Part shown: one piece after another, positions 16,139 to 24,651 of the stretch | How positions within the stretch are numbered: position 1 is the first letter of the stretch | How the letters are laid out: the number at the start of each line of letters is the position of its first letter | Source: JACMJL01 sp963791805 | Lineage (GTDB): Bacteria > Bacillota > Clostridia > Clostridiales > Clostridiaceae | NCBI GenBank assembly: GCA_963791805.1 | Contig: CAWBTU010000004.1 | Span: 1,054,001 to 1,118,000 of the forward strand | Direction of reading: 5' to 3' | Length of the DNA stretch: 64,000 nt | Notes under the pieces: generated by a model | What the model was told of the DNA's origin: nothing | The model's database searches: none | The model's input: the letters and a program-made list of their open reading frames with translations, nothing else | Program-made: the position numbers and the translations under genes

Positions 16139-17476
16139 CTACCTTTTTTTATTTTCTTTAAGTCTTCCTGATAGATAAAAATATTCAATTATTCTCATCC
16201 TATCAGAGAATAGCTTCTTGTCCATAATTGTTTGAATTAGTATCGACGCTAGATTTTGTGAGTTATGTCTAATTAATCCATTCTTTACTGAAATAAAATC
16301 TCCTTTAACAATTCCTACACCAAGATTTTTTACCTTTTTCTCATCCAATTTCACCAATTTAGAAGTTGACTCCATATACTTTTCTTCAAGCGCTTCATCA
16401 ATAACTCCAGTATTTACAATTACATAATCAATAATGTTTTTTCCTAAGTGTTTTGTGATTGCATTAATGTGATCTGCCACGTCATAATTTTCAGTTTCTC
16501 CAGGTTGTGTCATTATATTAGAAACATATAATTTTAAAGCTGAAGATTTTGAAAGAGCATTGCCAATATCTTTCACTAATAAATTAGGCATAACACTAGT
16601 AAATAAACTTCCTGGTCCTAGTATTATTGCATCAGCGTCTTGATATAGCAGCTACTGATTCCCTGAGTGCACATACATCTTCTGGTTCAATAAATACAAA
16701 ATCGATGCTTGTATTATTAGCTTCTGCTTCTTTAGGAATGTTTGACTCACCCTCAACCACCATTCCATTTTTCATTTTAGCCTTTAAGTACCACATCATC
16801 AAGAGTTACTGGCACTACTTTCCCAGTAACCGCAAGTACTTTACTCATTTTTCTGAACCGCTTCTTCAAAATTACTTGATATTCCATCCATTGCTGCTAA
16901 AAAAAGATTGCCAAAACTTTGATTTTTTAATCGTCCTTCTGTAAATCTGTATTGTAGCAATTCTTGCATTAGTGGCTCCGTATCTGCTAATGCAAGTATA
17001 CAATTTCTAATATCACCTGGTGGCAATATTCCAAGGTCCTCTCTTAAATCTCCTGAACCTCCACCATCATCAGAAACTGTTACAATAGCTGTAATATTTG
17101 AAGTATAGTATTTTAATCCTCGTAGCATGGTTGAAAGTCCTGTACCTCCACCAATTACTACAATCTTTGGTCCTTTTATTAATAATCTCTTCTCATAAAT
17201 TAGATTCTCAATTTTATTAGAATCTAAAGAGACATTTAAGTAGCCTTTATTAACAAGTCTAATAACTGCTCTTATTCCTTGGGTTACAGAAATATAAATC
17301 AAAAAAACTCCTGAAACTATTAGGAATATATAATATGCTTGGTACCGGTAATCTTGATATTCTGCTCTATTCAAAATATAAGACACTCCCATTGTAATTA
17401 ATAAAATGCCAAGAAAAGCTAGCATTATCCAACGTTTTACTTTTATGCCTGGCCTTAACCAGTCAAGCATTTTCAT
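16139..17476 (-). pseudogene. yvcK: YvcK/CofD-like factor, disrupted by three +1 frameshifts
   Basis: YvcK (gluconeogenesis factor, UDP-sugar-binding in Bacillus) affects growth on gluconeogenic carbon and cell shape. The first part (17476-16841) encodes two membrane spans (about residues 15-38 and 48-68), the GGGTGLSTMLRGLK nucleotide loop and VSDDGGGSGDLR. It then stops after NFEEAVQKNE. Conserved YvcK sequence continues in other frames: MSKVLAVTGKVVPVTLDDVV after one extra base in T5 at 16848-16852, MKNGMVVEGESNIPKEA after one extra G (CC at 16781-16782), and DADAIILGPGSLFTSVMPNLL after one extra base near 16639-16646. The last part is open to 16139. The three +1 shifts sum to one codon, and corrected length would be about 444 residues, normal for the family. 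Confidence 0.9.
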
Positions 17477-18357
17477 AGTTTAATACCACCTTTATTGACA
17501 TCCTCATTAATATCTCTATGCTCTATATTAACTTTATGTCCCTCTTGTCTTAATTTTTCATAAATTTCATTGGCAATAGTAACTGATCTATGCCTACCCC
17601 CTGTGCATCCTATAGAAACTATTAATTGCCTTTTTCCTTCTTTCAGATAGTATGGAATCAAATATTCTAACATATCATCAAGTTTGTCAATAAAACCAAT
17701 AGTTTCAGGGAAGCTCATTACATATTCCTTAATTGGATTATCGATACCTGAAAATGACTTTAATTCTGGAATATAGAAGGGATTGGGCAAAAATCTTACA
17801 TCAAATACTAAGTCTGAATCTAATGGAGTACCGTATTTAAATCCAAAGGACACTACAGAAATCATTAACTGTGACTCAATTTGACCATTCTCGCTATAAA
17901 TTTTATTTATTTCTTCCCTCAATTCTCTAGAAGAAAACTTAGAAGTATTGATTATGTTATCTGCCCTATCTTTTACGTCTTTCAATATACTTCTTTCTAA
18001 GGTAATACCCTTAATAGTTCTGCCATCTGGAGCTAAAGGATGTTTCCTTCGAGACTCCTTATATCTTTTAATCAATACTTCATCTGAAGCATCTAAAAAC
18101 AGAATTTCATATATAAAGCTCTGCTCCTCTAAATATAAAAGACTTTGGAATAAATCATCGAAAAACATTCCACCTCTAATATCAATAACAAGTGCAATTT
18201 TATTAATCTTTCCATTTGTTTGAAAACAAGCCTCTGCAAATTTCGGTATCAAAGTAGGTGGTAAATTGTCCACACAAAAATATCCCAAATCCTCTAAGCT
18301 TCTAGTAGCCTGTGTCTTACCTGCACCAGACAATCCTGTAACAATTACGAATCTCAT
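17473..18357 (-). CDS. rapZ: RapZ/YvcJ RNase adapter / nucleotide-binding protein
   Basis: A 294-residue P-loop protein. The N-terminal GLSGAGKTQA (Walker A, about 8-17) and FLDASDEVLIKRYKESRRKHPL belong to the kinase-like half. The C-terminal half carries the RapZ signature VSIGCTGGRHRSVTIA followed by HRDI. In Escherichia coli RapZ directs RNase E to GlmZ; in Bacillus YvcJ hydrolyses nucleotides and affects competence. The frame is open to a GTG at 18366, but GAGGAGGTG spaced 6 bp before the ATG at 18357 fixes the start (MRFVIVTGLSGAGKT). The stop overlaps the yvcK start by 4 bp, so the two are translationally coupled. Confidence 0.94.
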   Translation of the reverse strand: MRFVIVTGLSGAGKTQATRSLEDLGYFCVDNLPPTLIPKFAEACFQTNGKINKIALVIDIRGGMFFDDLFQSLLYLEEQSFIYEILFLDASDEVLIKRYKESRRKHPLAPDGRTIKGITLERSILKDVKDRADNIINTSKFSSRELREEINKIYSENGQIESQLMISVVSFGFKYGTPLDSDLVFDVRFLPNPFYIPELKSFSGIDNPIKEYVMSFPETIGFIDKLDDMLEYLIPYYLKEGKRQLIVSIGCTGGRHRSVTIANEIYEKLRQEGHKVNIEHRDINEDVNKGGIKL

Positions 18358-18396
18358 GCAAAACACCTCCTCATACTAATACAGATGTATACTTTT

Positions 18397-18432
18397 ATTA
18401 TAACACAATTGTTTTTAATACTAGTTATTATA
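18397..18432 (-). promoter_or_regulatory. Two tandem extended -10 promoters for the rapZ operon
   Basis: On the minus strand TGTTATAAT occurs twice, with TATAAT boxes at 18432-18427 and 18402-18397, exactly 30 bp apart. The flanking bases TTGTGTTATAATAA are repeated almost exactly. Each has the TG of an extended -10 element but no good -35. They sit between the murB terminators and the rapZ ribosome binding site, which makes them the likely start of the rapZ-yvcK-whiA-ytoI transcript. Confidence 0.55.
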
Positions 18433-18443
18433 ACACAAAAAAA

Positions 18444-18509
18444 TTCAACTTATGAGCTAATAAGTTGAAAAGGCTACCCAATTAAAGGTAGCCCTAGATT
18501 TTAATCTAG
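18444..18509 (-). terminator. Triple-hairpin terminator after murB
   Basis: Three adjacent inverted repeats follow the murB stop: CTAGATT/AATCTAG (18494-18509), GGCTACC/GGTAGCC (18472-18493) and TTCAACTTAT/ATAAGTTGAA (18444-18469). The last is a perfect 10-bp stem with a 6-nt loop followed on the minus strand by seven T residues, a strong intrinsic terminator. The second hairpin also has a short T run. Confidence 0.85.
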
Positions 18510-18533
18510 ACTCATAAATTAAATATAATACAG

Positions 18534-19448
18534 TTATTCATCGCCGATAATTATTACTTCAGTATGAAGCTCAATATCAAATTTCTCCTTGACATTTCGT
18601 TGTACAATACCTATTAATTCAAGTATATCTTTAGCATCTGCTGATCCTTTATTAATAATAAAACCTGAATGTTTTTCTGAAACCTGTGCATCCCTAACAT
18701 TAATCCCTTTTAGTCCAGTCTCCTCTATTAGCTTTGGAGCAAATGTACCTTCAGGTCTCTTAAAGGTACTTCCAGCGGAAGGATACTCCAATGGCTGTTT
18801 TTCTGTTCTTCGCTTAGTAAGATCATCCATTCTATTTTTAATTTTCTCATGCTCACCAGCTACAAGTTTAAAAGTTACTTCTAGAATAATGTATCCATAT
18901 TTCATCACTGCACTAAATCTATAGCCTAGTTCCAATTCATCGAAGCTTAAATTCTTAATATTTCCTTCATTGTCTATGACAACTGCGCTTTCAACTATTT
19001 GAGCCATCTCACCATTATATGCCCCTGCATTCATGGTTAGTGCTCCTCCTACACTTCCTGGGATTCCACAAGCAAACTCAATTCCACTAAGTGAATGTTC
19101 TAATGCAGTTTGTGAAACAGCTATAAGTCCAGCACCACTGCCAGCTACAATTTTATCTTCTTTTACTTTTATTTTATTTAATTTAGTAAGCTTAATAACA
19201 ATGCCTCTTATGCCGCCATCCCTAACAATTAAATTGGATCCGTTTCCAATCACGTAAAAGGGAATCCCTTTCTCCTTAGCCATTTTAATAATTCCAATAA
19301 CCTGCTTACTGTTTTCTGGAATCACCAAAATATCCACTGGACCTCCTACCTTAAAGGAAGTATGGTTTTTCATCGGCTCATCTATAAGAATATTTTCTTT
19401 ATCTAAAATACTATCTAATTCTAAAGCAAAATCTATAAAGTGGTTCAT
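18534..19448 (-). CDS. murB: UDP-N-acetylenolpyruvoylglucosamine reductase
   Basis: A 304-residue MurB, which reduces UDP-GlcNAc-enolpyruvate to UDP-MurNAc with NADPH and FAD in the cytoplasm, the second committed step of peptidoglycan synthesis. Features: MKNHTSFKVGGPVDI at the start of the FAD domain, YVIGNGSNLIVRDGGIRG, GIEFACGIPGSVGGALTMNAGAYNGE (written in two halves in the protein), the PSAGSTFKRP motif with the catalytic Ser, and VSEKHSGFIINKG. The short form lacking the Tyr-loop is type II, usual for Firmicutes. GGAGAAG precedes the ATG. It has its own promoter (19490-19518) and a strong terminator. Confidence 0.96.
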   Translation of the reverse strand: MNHFIDFALELDSILDKENILIDEPMKNHTSFKVGGPVDILVIPENSKQVIGIIKMAKEKGIPFYVIGNGSNLIVRDGGIRGIVIKLTKLNKIKVKEDKIVAGSGAGLIAVSQTALEHSLSGIEFACGIPGSVGGALTMNAGAYNGEMAQIVESAVVIDNEGNIKNLSFDELELGYRFSAVMKYGYIILEVTFKLVAGEHEKIKNRMDDLTKRRTEKQPLEYPSAGSTFKRPEGTFAPKLIEETGLKGINVRDAQVSEKHSGFIINKGSADAKDILELIGIVQRNVKEKFDIELHTEVIIIGDE

Positions 19449-19489
19449 GCAACTTCTCCTTAAAAATACTATTTATATGTATCAAACAT

Positions 19490-19518
19490 AGTATAATGTA
19501 TATGTGCCTTGTAATCAA
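19490..19518 (-). promoter_or_regulatory. Sigma-A promoter upstream of murB
   Basis: TTGATT (19518-19513) and TATACT (19495-19490) on the minus strand are separated by 17 bp. The predicted leader to the murB ATG is about 35 nt and contains the GGAGAAG ribosome binding site. Confidence 0.65.
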
Positions 19519-19560
19519 GTTTTATAGAAAAAATATTATATACAGAATACTCAGAATACA

Positions 19561-21420
19561 CTATTTATGAAAGTAATCTCTGATACTTTCAGCAGCTTTT
19601 TTATCTATTGAGTTGGTTTCTAACAATTGTTCAATGGAAGCATTTTTAATATTTTCAACACTTTTAAACTTCATTAATAATTCCTTTCTTCTTTTATTCC
19701 CGATATTAGGTATCTCTTCTAGCACTGAATGAAGTGTTCTTTTATCTCTCAAGCTTCTATGATAAGTAATTGCAAATCTATGAACTTCATCTTGAATTTT
19801 TGTGATTAAGTGCATTTCATTCGAAGTCCTATTAATAATAATTTCCTTATTATTATATATTAAACCTCTTGAATTGTGCTTATCGTCTTTTACCATACCA
19901 CAAACTGGAATATCTATGCTGAATTTTTCCAAAACCTCAAGGGCAATATTTACTTGACCCTTACCACCATCCATTAATATTAAGTCAGGAAAAACACAAA
20001 ATTTTCCTGAACTAAGCATCATATTATTTTCTTTTATAGCGTTAACCTCGTCAATTCCATGTTGAAATCTTCTCGTTAAAATTTCTCTCATACTTTCATA
20101 ATCATTAGCACCTTTTACAGTTTTTATTTTGAATCGCCTATAATCACTATTTTTGGCTTTTCCCTTTTCAAATACAATCATAGAACCAACTGAATCCACA
20201 CCCTGTATATTAGAAATATCATAAGCTTCTATCCTGCTTGGAATTTCATCCATGCCTAATAGCTCTGCTAAATTTCTTAATGCTATTTGATTAACTTCTT
20301 TATCTTTTATAATACTAACTTTAAACTGATTAAGTGTCATTTTAGCATTGTTTTCAACCATTTCTAACAGTTCCTTTTTCTCGCCCTTTTGAGGATGCTT
20401 TATTATAACTTTAGTCCCTCTCTTCATTGAAAGCCACTGTTCCATTAATTCTTTATCCTCTATTTCAGAAACATAAATACTTTTTGGAATAAAGGCAGTG
20501 CCCCCATAAAATTCTTTTATAAAATCAGAAATTATTTCATCCCTGGCTACTCCAGAAGTGTTTTCTAGAATAAAATGCTCTCTTCCCACTATTTTGCCAT
20601 CCCTTAAAAAAAATACTTGTGCACAAGTATCTTCTTCATCACTATAAGTACTAATATAATCTTCATCTTCAAAGGTGCCCGTTATTATTTTTTGCCTTTC
20701 TGTAATTTTTTCTACAGCTTTAATTTTATCTCTAATATTGGCTGCTTTTTCAAATTCTAACTTTTCAGAAGCCTCTTCCATTTCCCTTTTAAGGTCGTTA
20801 ATTAAATTTTTGTTTCTCCCTAAAAGCAAATCAATCATTTCATTAGCAATTTTATTATATTCTTCCCTACTAATTAAACCTGCACAGGGAGCATTACATA
20901 ATCCAATATGGTAATTTAAACACGCTCTTGATCTTTCTCCATCTTCCTTTATGGCACGTTTACAAGTCCGAATAGGGAATACTTTTTTAATTAAATCAAT
21001 AGTCTCATAAACTGCAGAAACATCCGGATAGGGTCCAAAATACTTAGCCCCATCCTTCACAATATTTCTTACTACGAAAACTCTTGGAAATTCTTCATTT
21101 AGTGTAATTTTAATAAATGGATAATGCTTATCGTCCATTAATAATATATTATATCTTGGTCTATACTTCTTAATTAAGTTACATTCCAATATTAAAGCTT
21201 CAATTTCTGAATCTGTAACAATATATTCAAATTCTGCTATATTCTTAACCATAGCCTTCACTTTTTCAGCATGATTTTTTGAACTTTGAAAATATTGCTT
21301 TACTCTATTCTTCAAAATTTTTGCTTTTCCAACATAGATAACTTCACCTAAGGAGTTCTTCATTAAATAGACCCCTGGCGCCTCAGGCAACATCTTAATT
21401 TGGTACTGAAAATCGAACAT
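19561..21420 (-). CDS. uvrC: Excinuclease ABC subunit C
   Basis: A 619-residue UvrC, which makes both incisions around DNA lesions during nucleotide excision repair after recruitment by UvrB. Visible in order are the GIY-YIG nuclease domain (MLPEAPGVYLMKN, VIYVGKAKILKNRVKQYF), RRPRYN-like KKYRPRYNILLMDDKHYPF, a four-Cys region near RTCKRAIK and CLNYHIGLCNAPC, the UVR motif (EMEEASEKLEFEKAANIRD), the RNase H-like domain (EAYDISNIQGVDSVGSMIVF; DLILMDGGKGQVN) and C-terminal helix-hairpin-helix repeats. The frame opens at 21444, but AGAGGTG places the start at 21420 (MFDFQYQIK). It lies downstream of the PBP gene, away from uvrA and uvrB. Confidence 0.97.
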   Translation of the reverse strand: MFDFQYQIKMLPEAPGVYLMKNSLGEVIYVGKAKILKNRVKQYFQSSKNHAEKVKAMVKNIAEFEYIVTDSEIEALILECNLIKKYRPRYNILLMDDKHYPFIKITLNEEFPRVFVVRNIVKDGAKYFGPYPDVSAVYETIDLIKKVFPIRTCKRAIKEDGERSRACLNYHIGLCNAPCAGLISREEYNKIANEMIDLLLGRNKNLINDLKREMEEASEKLEFEKAANIRDKIKAVEKITERQKIITGTFEDEDYISTYSDEEDTCAQVFFLRDGKIVGREHFILENTSGVARDEIISDFIKEFYGGTAFIPKSIYVSEIEDKELMEQWLSMKRGTKVIIKHPQKGEKKELLEMVENNAKMTLNQFKVSIIKDKEVNQIALRNLAELLGMDEIPSRIEAYDISNIQGVDSVGSMIVFEKGKAKNSDYRRFKIKTVKGANDYESMREILTRRFQHGIDEVNAIKENNMMLSSGKFCVFPDLILMDGGKGQVNIALEVLEKFSIDIPVCGMVKDDKHNSRGLIYNNKEIIINRTSNEMHLITKIQDEVHRFAITYHRSLRDKRTLHSVLEEIPNIGNKRRKELLMKFKSVENIKNASIEQLLETNSIDKKAAESIRDYFHK

Positions 21421-21498
21421 ATAAACACCTCTTCTGTATCCCATAGGCCCTAATACACATCAACTTTTGATTAACCTTTTCTTCATTATATCAATAGT

Positions 21499-22920
21499 TT
21501 ATTTCTTTAAATAGGCCTTAATTAATTTTCCAGCAATAGGAGCTGCCACTTCTCCACCTTGACCCCCATTTTCTATAATAACTGCAATAGCTATCTTAGG
21601 ATTATCATATGGAGCAAACGCAATAAACCAGGAATGGTCCACAGAACCTTTACCCATAGTATTATTTTCAGCTGTTCCGGTTTTTCCACATACATTTAAT
21701 CCTGGTATGTTTGCTTGAGATCCAGTACCACCTGCAACTACTGCTCTCATTAATCCTTTCATGTACACTGCATCATCTTTTGATGCTACTGTTCCAATTT
21801 CTGTTGGTGAAATCTCCTTAATTACTTTACCCTTATTACTCATTACCTTAGAAACTAAATAAGGCTTCATCATAACTCCATTATTTGCAACTGAACTAGC
21901 AACTAAAGCCATCTGCATTGGAGTTGCAAGAACTCCGCTTTGGCCTATAGCACTCTGGGCTATATTTCCTTTTTCATACTTACCGTATTGTGGGAAAATG
22001 CTCTTATCTATAATTATTCCATCACATGGAATCTCTTTGTTAAAATAGAAACTTTCAGCAGTATTCTTAAGGTTTGCATTACCAAGTTCAAGTCCAATAC
22101 CGCCAAACACAACATTACTAGATTTAACGTAAGATTCTTTAAAACTCAAAGTTCCGAACATTTCACCTTCAAAATCTCTAAGGTACGCATTGGGGCCTAA
22201 AGGAAGCCTTCCATTATCCTCAAAGGATTTATCCTTTATGCCACTTATATTATCAATTGCACTAATGGCAGTGATAGTTTTAAAAGTAGAACCCGGTGGG
22301 TATAGTCCTGATACTGCTCTATTTAATAATGGTCGGCTCTTATCTGCGTTGATACTGCTCCAGGTAGCTTTTAAATTATTAGGGTCAAAGGATGGTTTCG
22401 ATACCATGGCGAGGATTTCACCCGTTTGGGGATTTAACGCTACCACTGAGCCAATATGATTATCTAATGAATCAAATGCGTTTTTTTGCAAATCCATATC
22501 TAAAGTTGTAATTAAATCATGTCCTATTTTCTCTTCTTTTTTCTGATTAAAACTAAAATATTTTATTATACTTGTATCATCAGCCATAAGCTCTGAATCA
22601 TATTTTTTCTCCAAGCCTGTTATGCCATATATTGGATCTAAATATCCTAAAACATGTGCAAAGGCAGGGCCTCCAGTATACTCCCTTTTCTGCGTTAAGG
22701 TATTAACTCTTTCACTCTTTGTAAGCGCTTGTTGATTCCTATCATATATAGTTCCTCTAAGTACTTCATTTCTTTTAGCCCAAAGTCTCTTGTTAGTAGG
22801 TTTGTTTTCAATCCCAGGGGCCTTGTAAATCTCAAAATAAGTCATATAAGAAATTAGCACTATAAACAACAACAAAAAAACAAATAAAACTTTTTTAATA
22901 TTACTCGAAATATCATTCAT
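21499..22920 (-). CDS. Penicillin-binding protein 2-type transpeptidase (PbpA-like)
   Basis: A 473-residue class B PBP with an N-terminal membrane anchor (about 10-27) and an external transpeptidase domain that cross-links peptidoglycan. The three active-site motifs are present: S-x-x-K in PPGSTFKTITAI, S-x-N in KSSNVVFGG and K-T-G in VCGKTGTAENN. The N-terminal module is short, as in PbpA of actinobacteria and related clostridial proteins, rather than the long module of PBP2/FtsI. It overlaps the FtsW-like gene by 8 bp and forms an FHA-FtsW-PBP cluster, implying that it partners with that SEDS glycosyltransferase. Confidence 0.92.
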   Translation of the reverse strand: MNDISSNIKKVLFVFLLLFIVLISYMTYFEIYKAPGIENKPTNKRLWAKRNEVLRGTIYDRNQQALTKSERVNTLTQKREYTGGPAFAHVLGYLDPIYGITGLEKKYDSELMADDTSIIKYFSFNQKKEEKIGHDLITTLDMDLQKNAFDSLDNHIGSVVALNPQTGEILAMVSKPSFDPNNLKATWSSINADKSRPLLNRAVSGLYPPGSTFKTITAISAIDNISGIKDKSFEDNGRLPLGPNAYLRDFEGEMFGTLSFKESYVKSSNVVFGGIGLELGNANLKNTAESFYFNKEIPCDGIIIDKSIFPQYGKYEKGNIAQSAIGQSGVLATPMQMALVASSVANNGVMMKPYLVSKVMSNKGKVIKEISPTEIGTVASKDDAVYMKGLMRAVVAGGTGSQANIPGLNVCGKTGTAENNTMGKGSVDHSWFIAFAPYDNPKIAIAVIIENGGQGGEVAAPIAGKLIKAYLKK

Positions 22921-24124
22921 AATTCATACCATCCTCAGAAATCTTTTGGATAATTCCTAGCGCACAAAAGGTAATTATCATAGAACTCCCACCACGACTT
23001 ACAAGTGGAAGCGTCACTCCAGTAAGTGGAACCATATTTATAACTCCACCTACAATTACAAGCACTTGGGAAGCAATCATTGTACTAAAGCCCACAGCAA
23101 GCAACCTTGAAAACTTATCTTCTACATAAACAGCTGCTCTCATACATCTATAAAACAATAAAAAATATAAAATTATAATTCCAAAGCCTGATAGCATACC
23201 CATTTCCTCACAAATAGCTGAAAAAATAAAATCTGTAGTGTTAACCGGCACAAAGCTAGGGTACCCTAAGCCTAAGCCTGTACCAAATAGCCCACCAGAG
23301 GCTATGGCAAACAAAGACTGTACCACTTGATAGCTTTCTTTATTTGCATACTTCCACACATCTTTCCATATCATAACTCTTAATCTAACATGCCCGAAAA
23401 GTTTATAACTAACAAAGGCACCAAAGGCAAAGAGAATGAGGCTTAGTAAAATATATTTGTAATTTGATGTTGCAATATAAAGCATTGTCACAGCTATTGC
23501 AAAAAAAATAAGTGCAGATCCTAGGTCCTTTTGTAATACAAGAAAACCTAAACATATCAATACTACAATTCCTGGTTCAATTAAATCGTGAAAATTTTCG
23601 TATTTTTTTAATATTGATGCCAAATAAGCCACAAAAAATAGTTTACCAAATTCAGAGGGCTGAAAAATTTGACCTCCAATAGATATCCAATTTTTTGAAC
23701 CATTTATTTCAGTTCCTAGAAGCGTTCCAGATGCTATCGTCATAATAAGCAAAACTAAATAAACATATTTATAATTTTCAAAGGACTTTAAGTCAGGGAG
23801 CAAAACTACAATCATTATAAAAGATGCTATTCCAATAGTTATCCAAATAATTTGTTTAACTGCTATGATTGGGCTAAGCCTATACAACATAACTAAACCA
23901 AATACTGAAAGAATATATGAAAAAATTAAAATATATTTATCTCCATCAGGGAAAAACTTTCTTATAATAAAATGGGAATATGCTATGAGAACACAAATAA
24001 TCCCTCCTGCAATTAAAGCATTTGTATCATAGGGATCTTTAAGTAAATATAAATTTCCAAAGCATAATATAACTAAAAGATACGTAATTGCAAGAAGTCT
24101 TCGTTCATCTCTTATACTATTCAA
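22913..24124 (-). CDS. FtsW/RodA/SpoVE-family SEDS protein
   Basis: A polytopic protein (about 403 residues) with roughly ten membrane spans. SEDS proteins polymerise lipid II into glycan strands together with a class B PBP. Motifs include NGSKNWISIGGQIFQPSEFGK, which contains a conserved W and the QPSE motif, a large outer loop (VWKYANKESYQVVQSLFAIASGGLFGTGLG) and the end motif LTGVTLPLVSRGGSS. The frame opens with a TTG at 24142 without a ribosome binding site; the TTG at 24124 (LNSIRDERR) has GGTGA and GGAAG upstream and is preferred. The adjoining PBP overlaps its 3' end. Whether it serves division, elongation or sporulation is not evident. Confidence 0.92.
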   Translation of the reverse strand: MNSIRDERRLLAITYLLVILCFGNLYLLKDPYDTNALIAGGIICVLIAYSHFIIRKFFPDGDKYILIFSYILSVFGLVMLYRLSPIIAVKQIIWITIGIASFIMIVVLLPDLKSFENYKYVYLVLLIMTIASGTLLGTEINGSKNWISIGGQIFQPSEFGKLFFVAYLASILKKYENFHDLIEPGIVVLICLGFLVLQKDLGSALIFFAIAVTMLYIATSNYKYILLSLILFAFGAFVSYKLFGHVRLRVMIWKDVWKYANKESYQVVQSLFAIASGGLFGTGLGLGYPSFVPVNTTDFIFSAICEEMGMLSGFGIIILYFLLFYRCMRAAVYVEDKFSRLLAVGFSTMIASQVLVIVGGVINMVPLTGVTLPLVSRGGSSMIITFCALGIIQKISEDGMNYE

Positions 24125-24159
24125 ATTATCACCAACTTCCAAATAATTAGTCGTTTTAA

Positions 24160-24585
24160 TTACCCTATAACTTTAAAATAGGAAGTTCCTATCTGAATGG
24201 TGTCTCCTCTTTTTATAGGGTTTTTATCAACAACTCTAATAGAATTTAATAAAGTTCCATTGGTACTCTTAAGATCTTGAAGGAAATAGTCATTGTTTTT
24301 AATGATTATTTTTGCATGATGATTTGAAACATATTCGTCGTTTAAAATAACCATATTATCCTCTTTTCTGCCAATGGTAACTCCACTTTCAATAGGTATT
24401 ACTCCACCCATTTTTAAATTGTAATTCTTTCCTGGATCAATAATTTCAAGACCAAAGGGGTTCTTTTTCACTTTGCTTTTCCCACCATTTTTAATGTCTT
24501 TATACATAATCTTCAAAGCAATAAAGATTATTATATACACCACTGCAATTATTGCAATCTTTAAAACCGAGTTTACAAAATCCAT
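24160..24585 (-). CDS. Membrane-anchored FHA-domain protein
   Basis: About 141 residues from the ATG at 24585 (MDFVNSVLKIAI), selected over 24606 because GAAGGTG lies 6 bp upstream. One N-terminal membrane span (about 8-27) is followed by a basic linker and a C-terminal FHA domain (about 65-141). The domain carries the phosphothreonine-binding signature GVTIGRKEDNMVILNDEYVSNHHAKI and DLKSTNGTLLNSIRV. In actinobacteria FHA proteins sit in the same cluster with RodA and PbpA and are read out by Ser/Thr kinases; no kinase is visible in this window. The gene is 35 bp upstream of the SEDS gene, so co-transcription is likely. Confidence 0.9.
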   Translation of the reverse strand: MDFVNSVLKIAIIAVVYIIIFIALKIMYKDIKNGGKSKVKKNPFGLEIIDPGKNYNLKMGGVIPIESGVTIGRKEDNMVILNDEYVSNHHAKIIIKNNDYFLQDLKSTNGTLLNSIRVVDKNPIKRGDTIQIGTSYFKVIG

Positions 24586-24615
24586 TTTTAACACCTTCTT
24601 AATCATATATCAAAA

Positions 24616-24642
24616 GACTAGCATTTTAAATTTATGCTAGTC
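24616..24642 (-). terminator. Terminator after uvrA
   Basis: GACTAGCAT and ATGCTAGTC form a perfect 9-bp stem around a 9-nt AT loop, 10 bp past the uvrA stop, followed on the minus strand by TTTTGATAT. Confidence 0.75.
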
Positions 24643-24651
24643 TGAATTTAA

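Noticed and set aside
22190..22459. Long open frames opposite murein, uvr and rml genes
   Set aside because: They are antisense to conserved genes with strong domain evidence, lack ribosome binding sites and encode low-complexity sequence.
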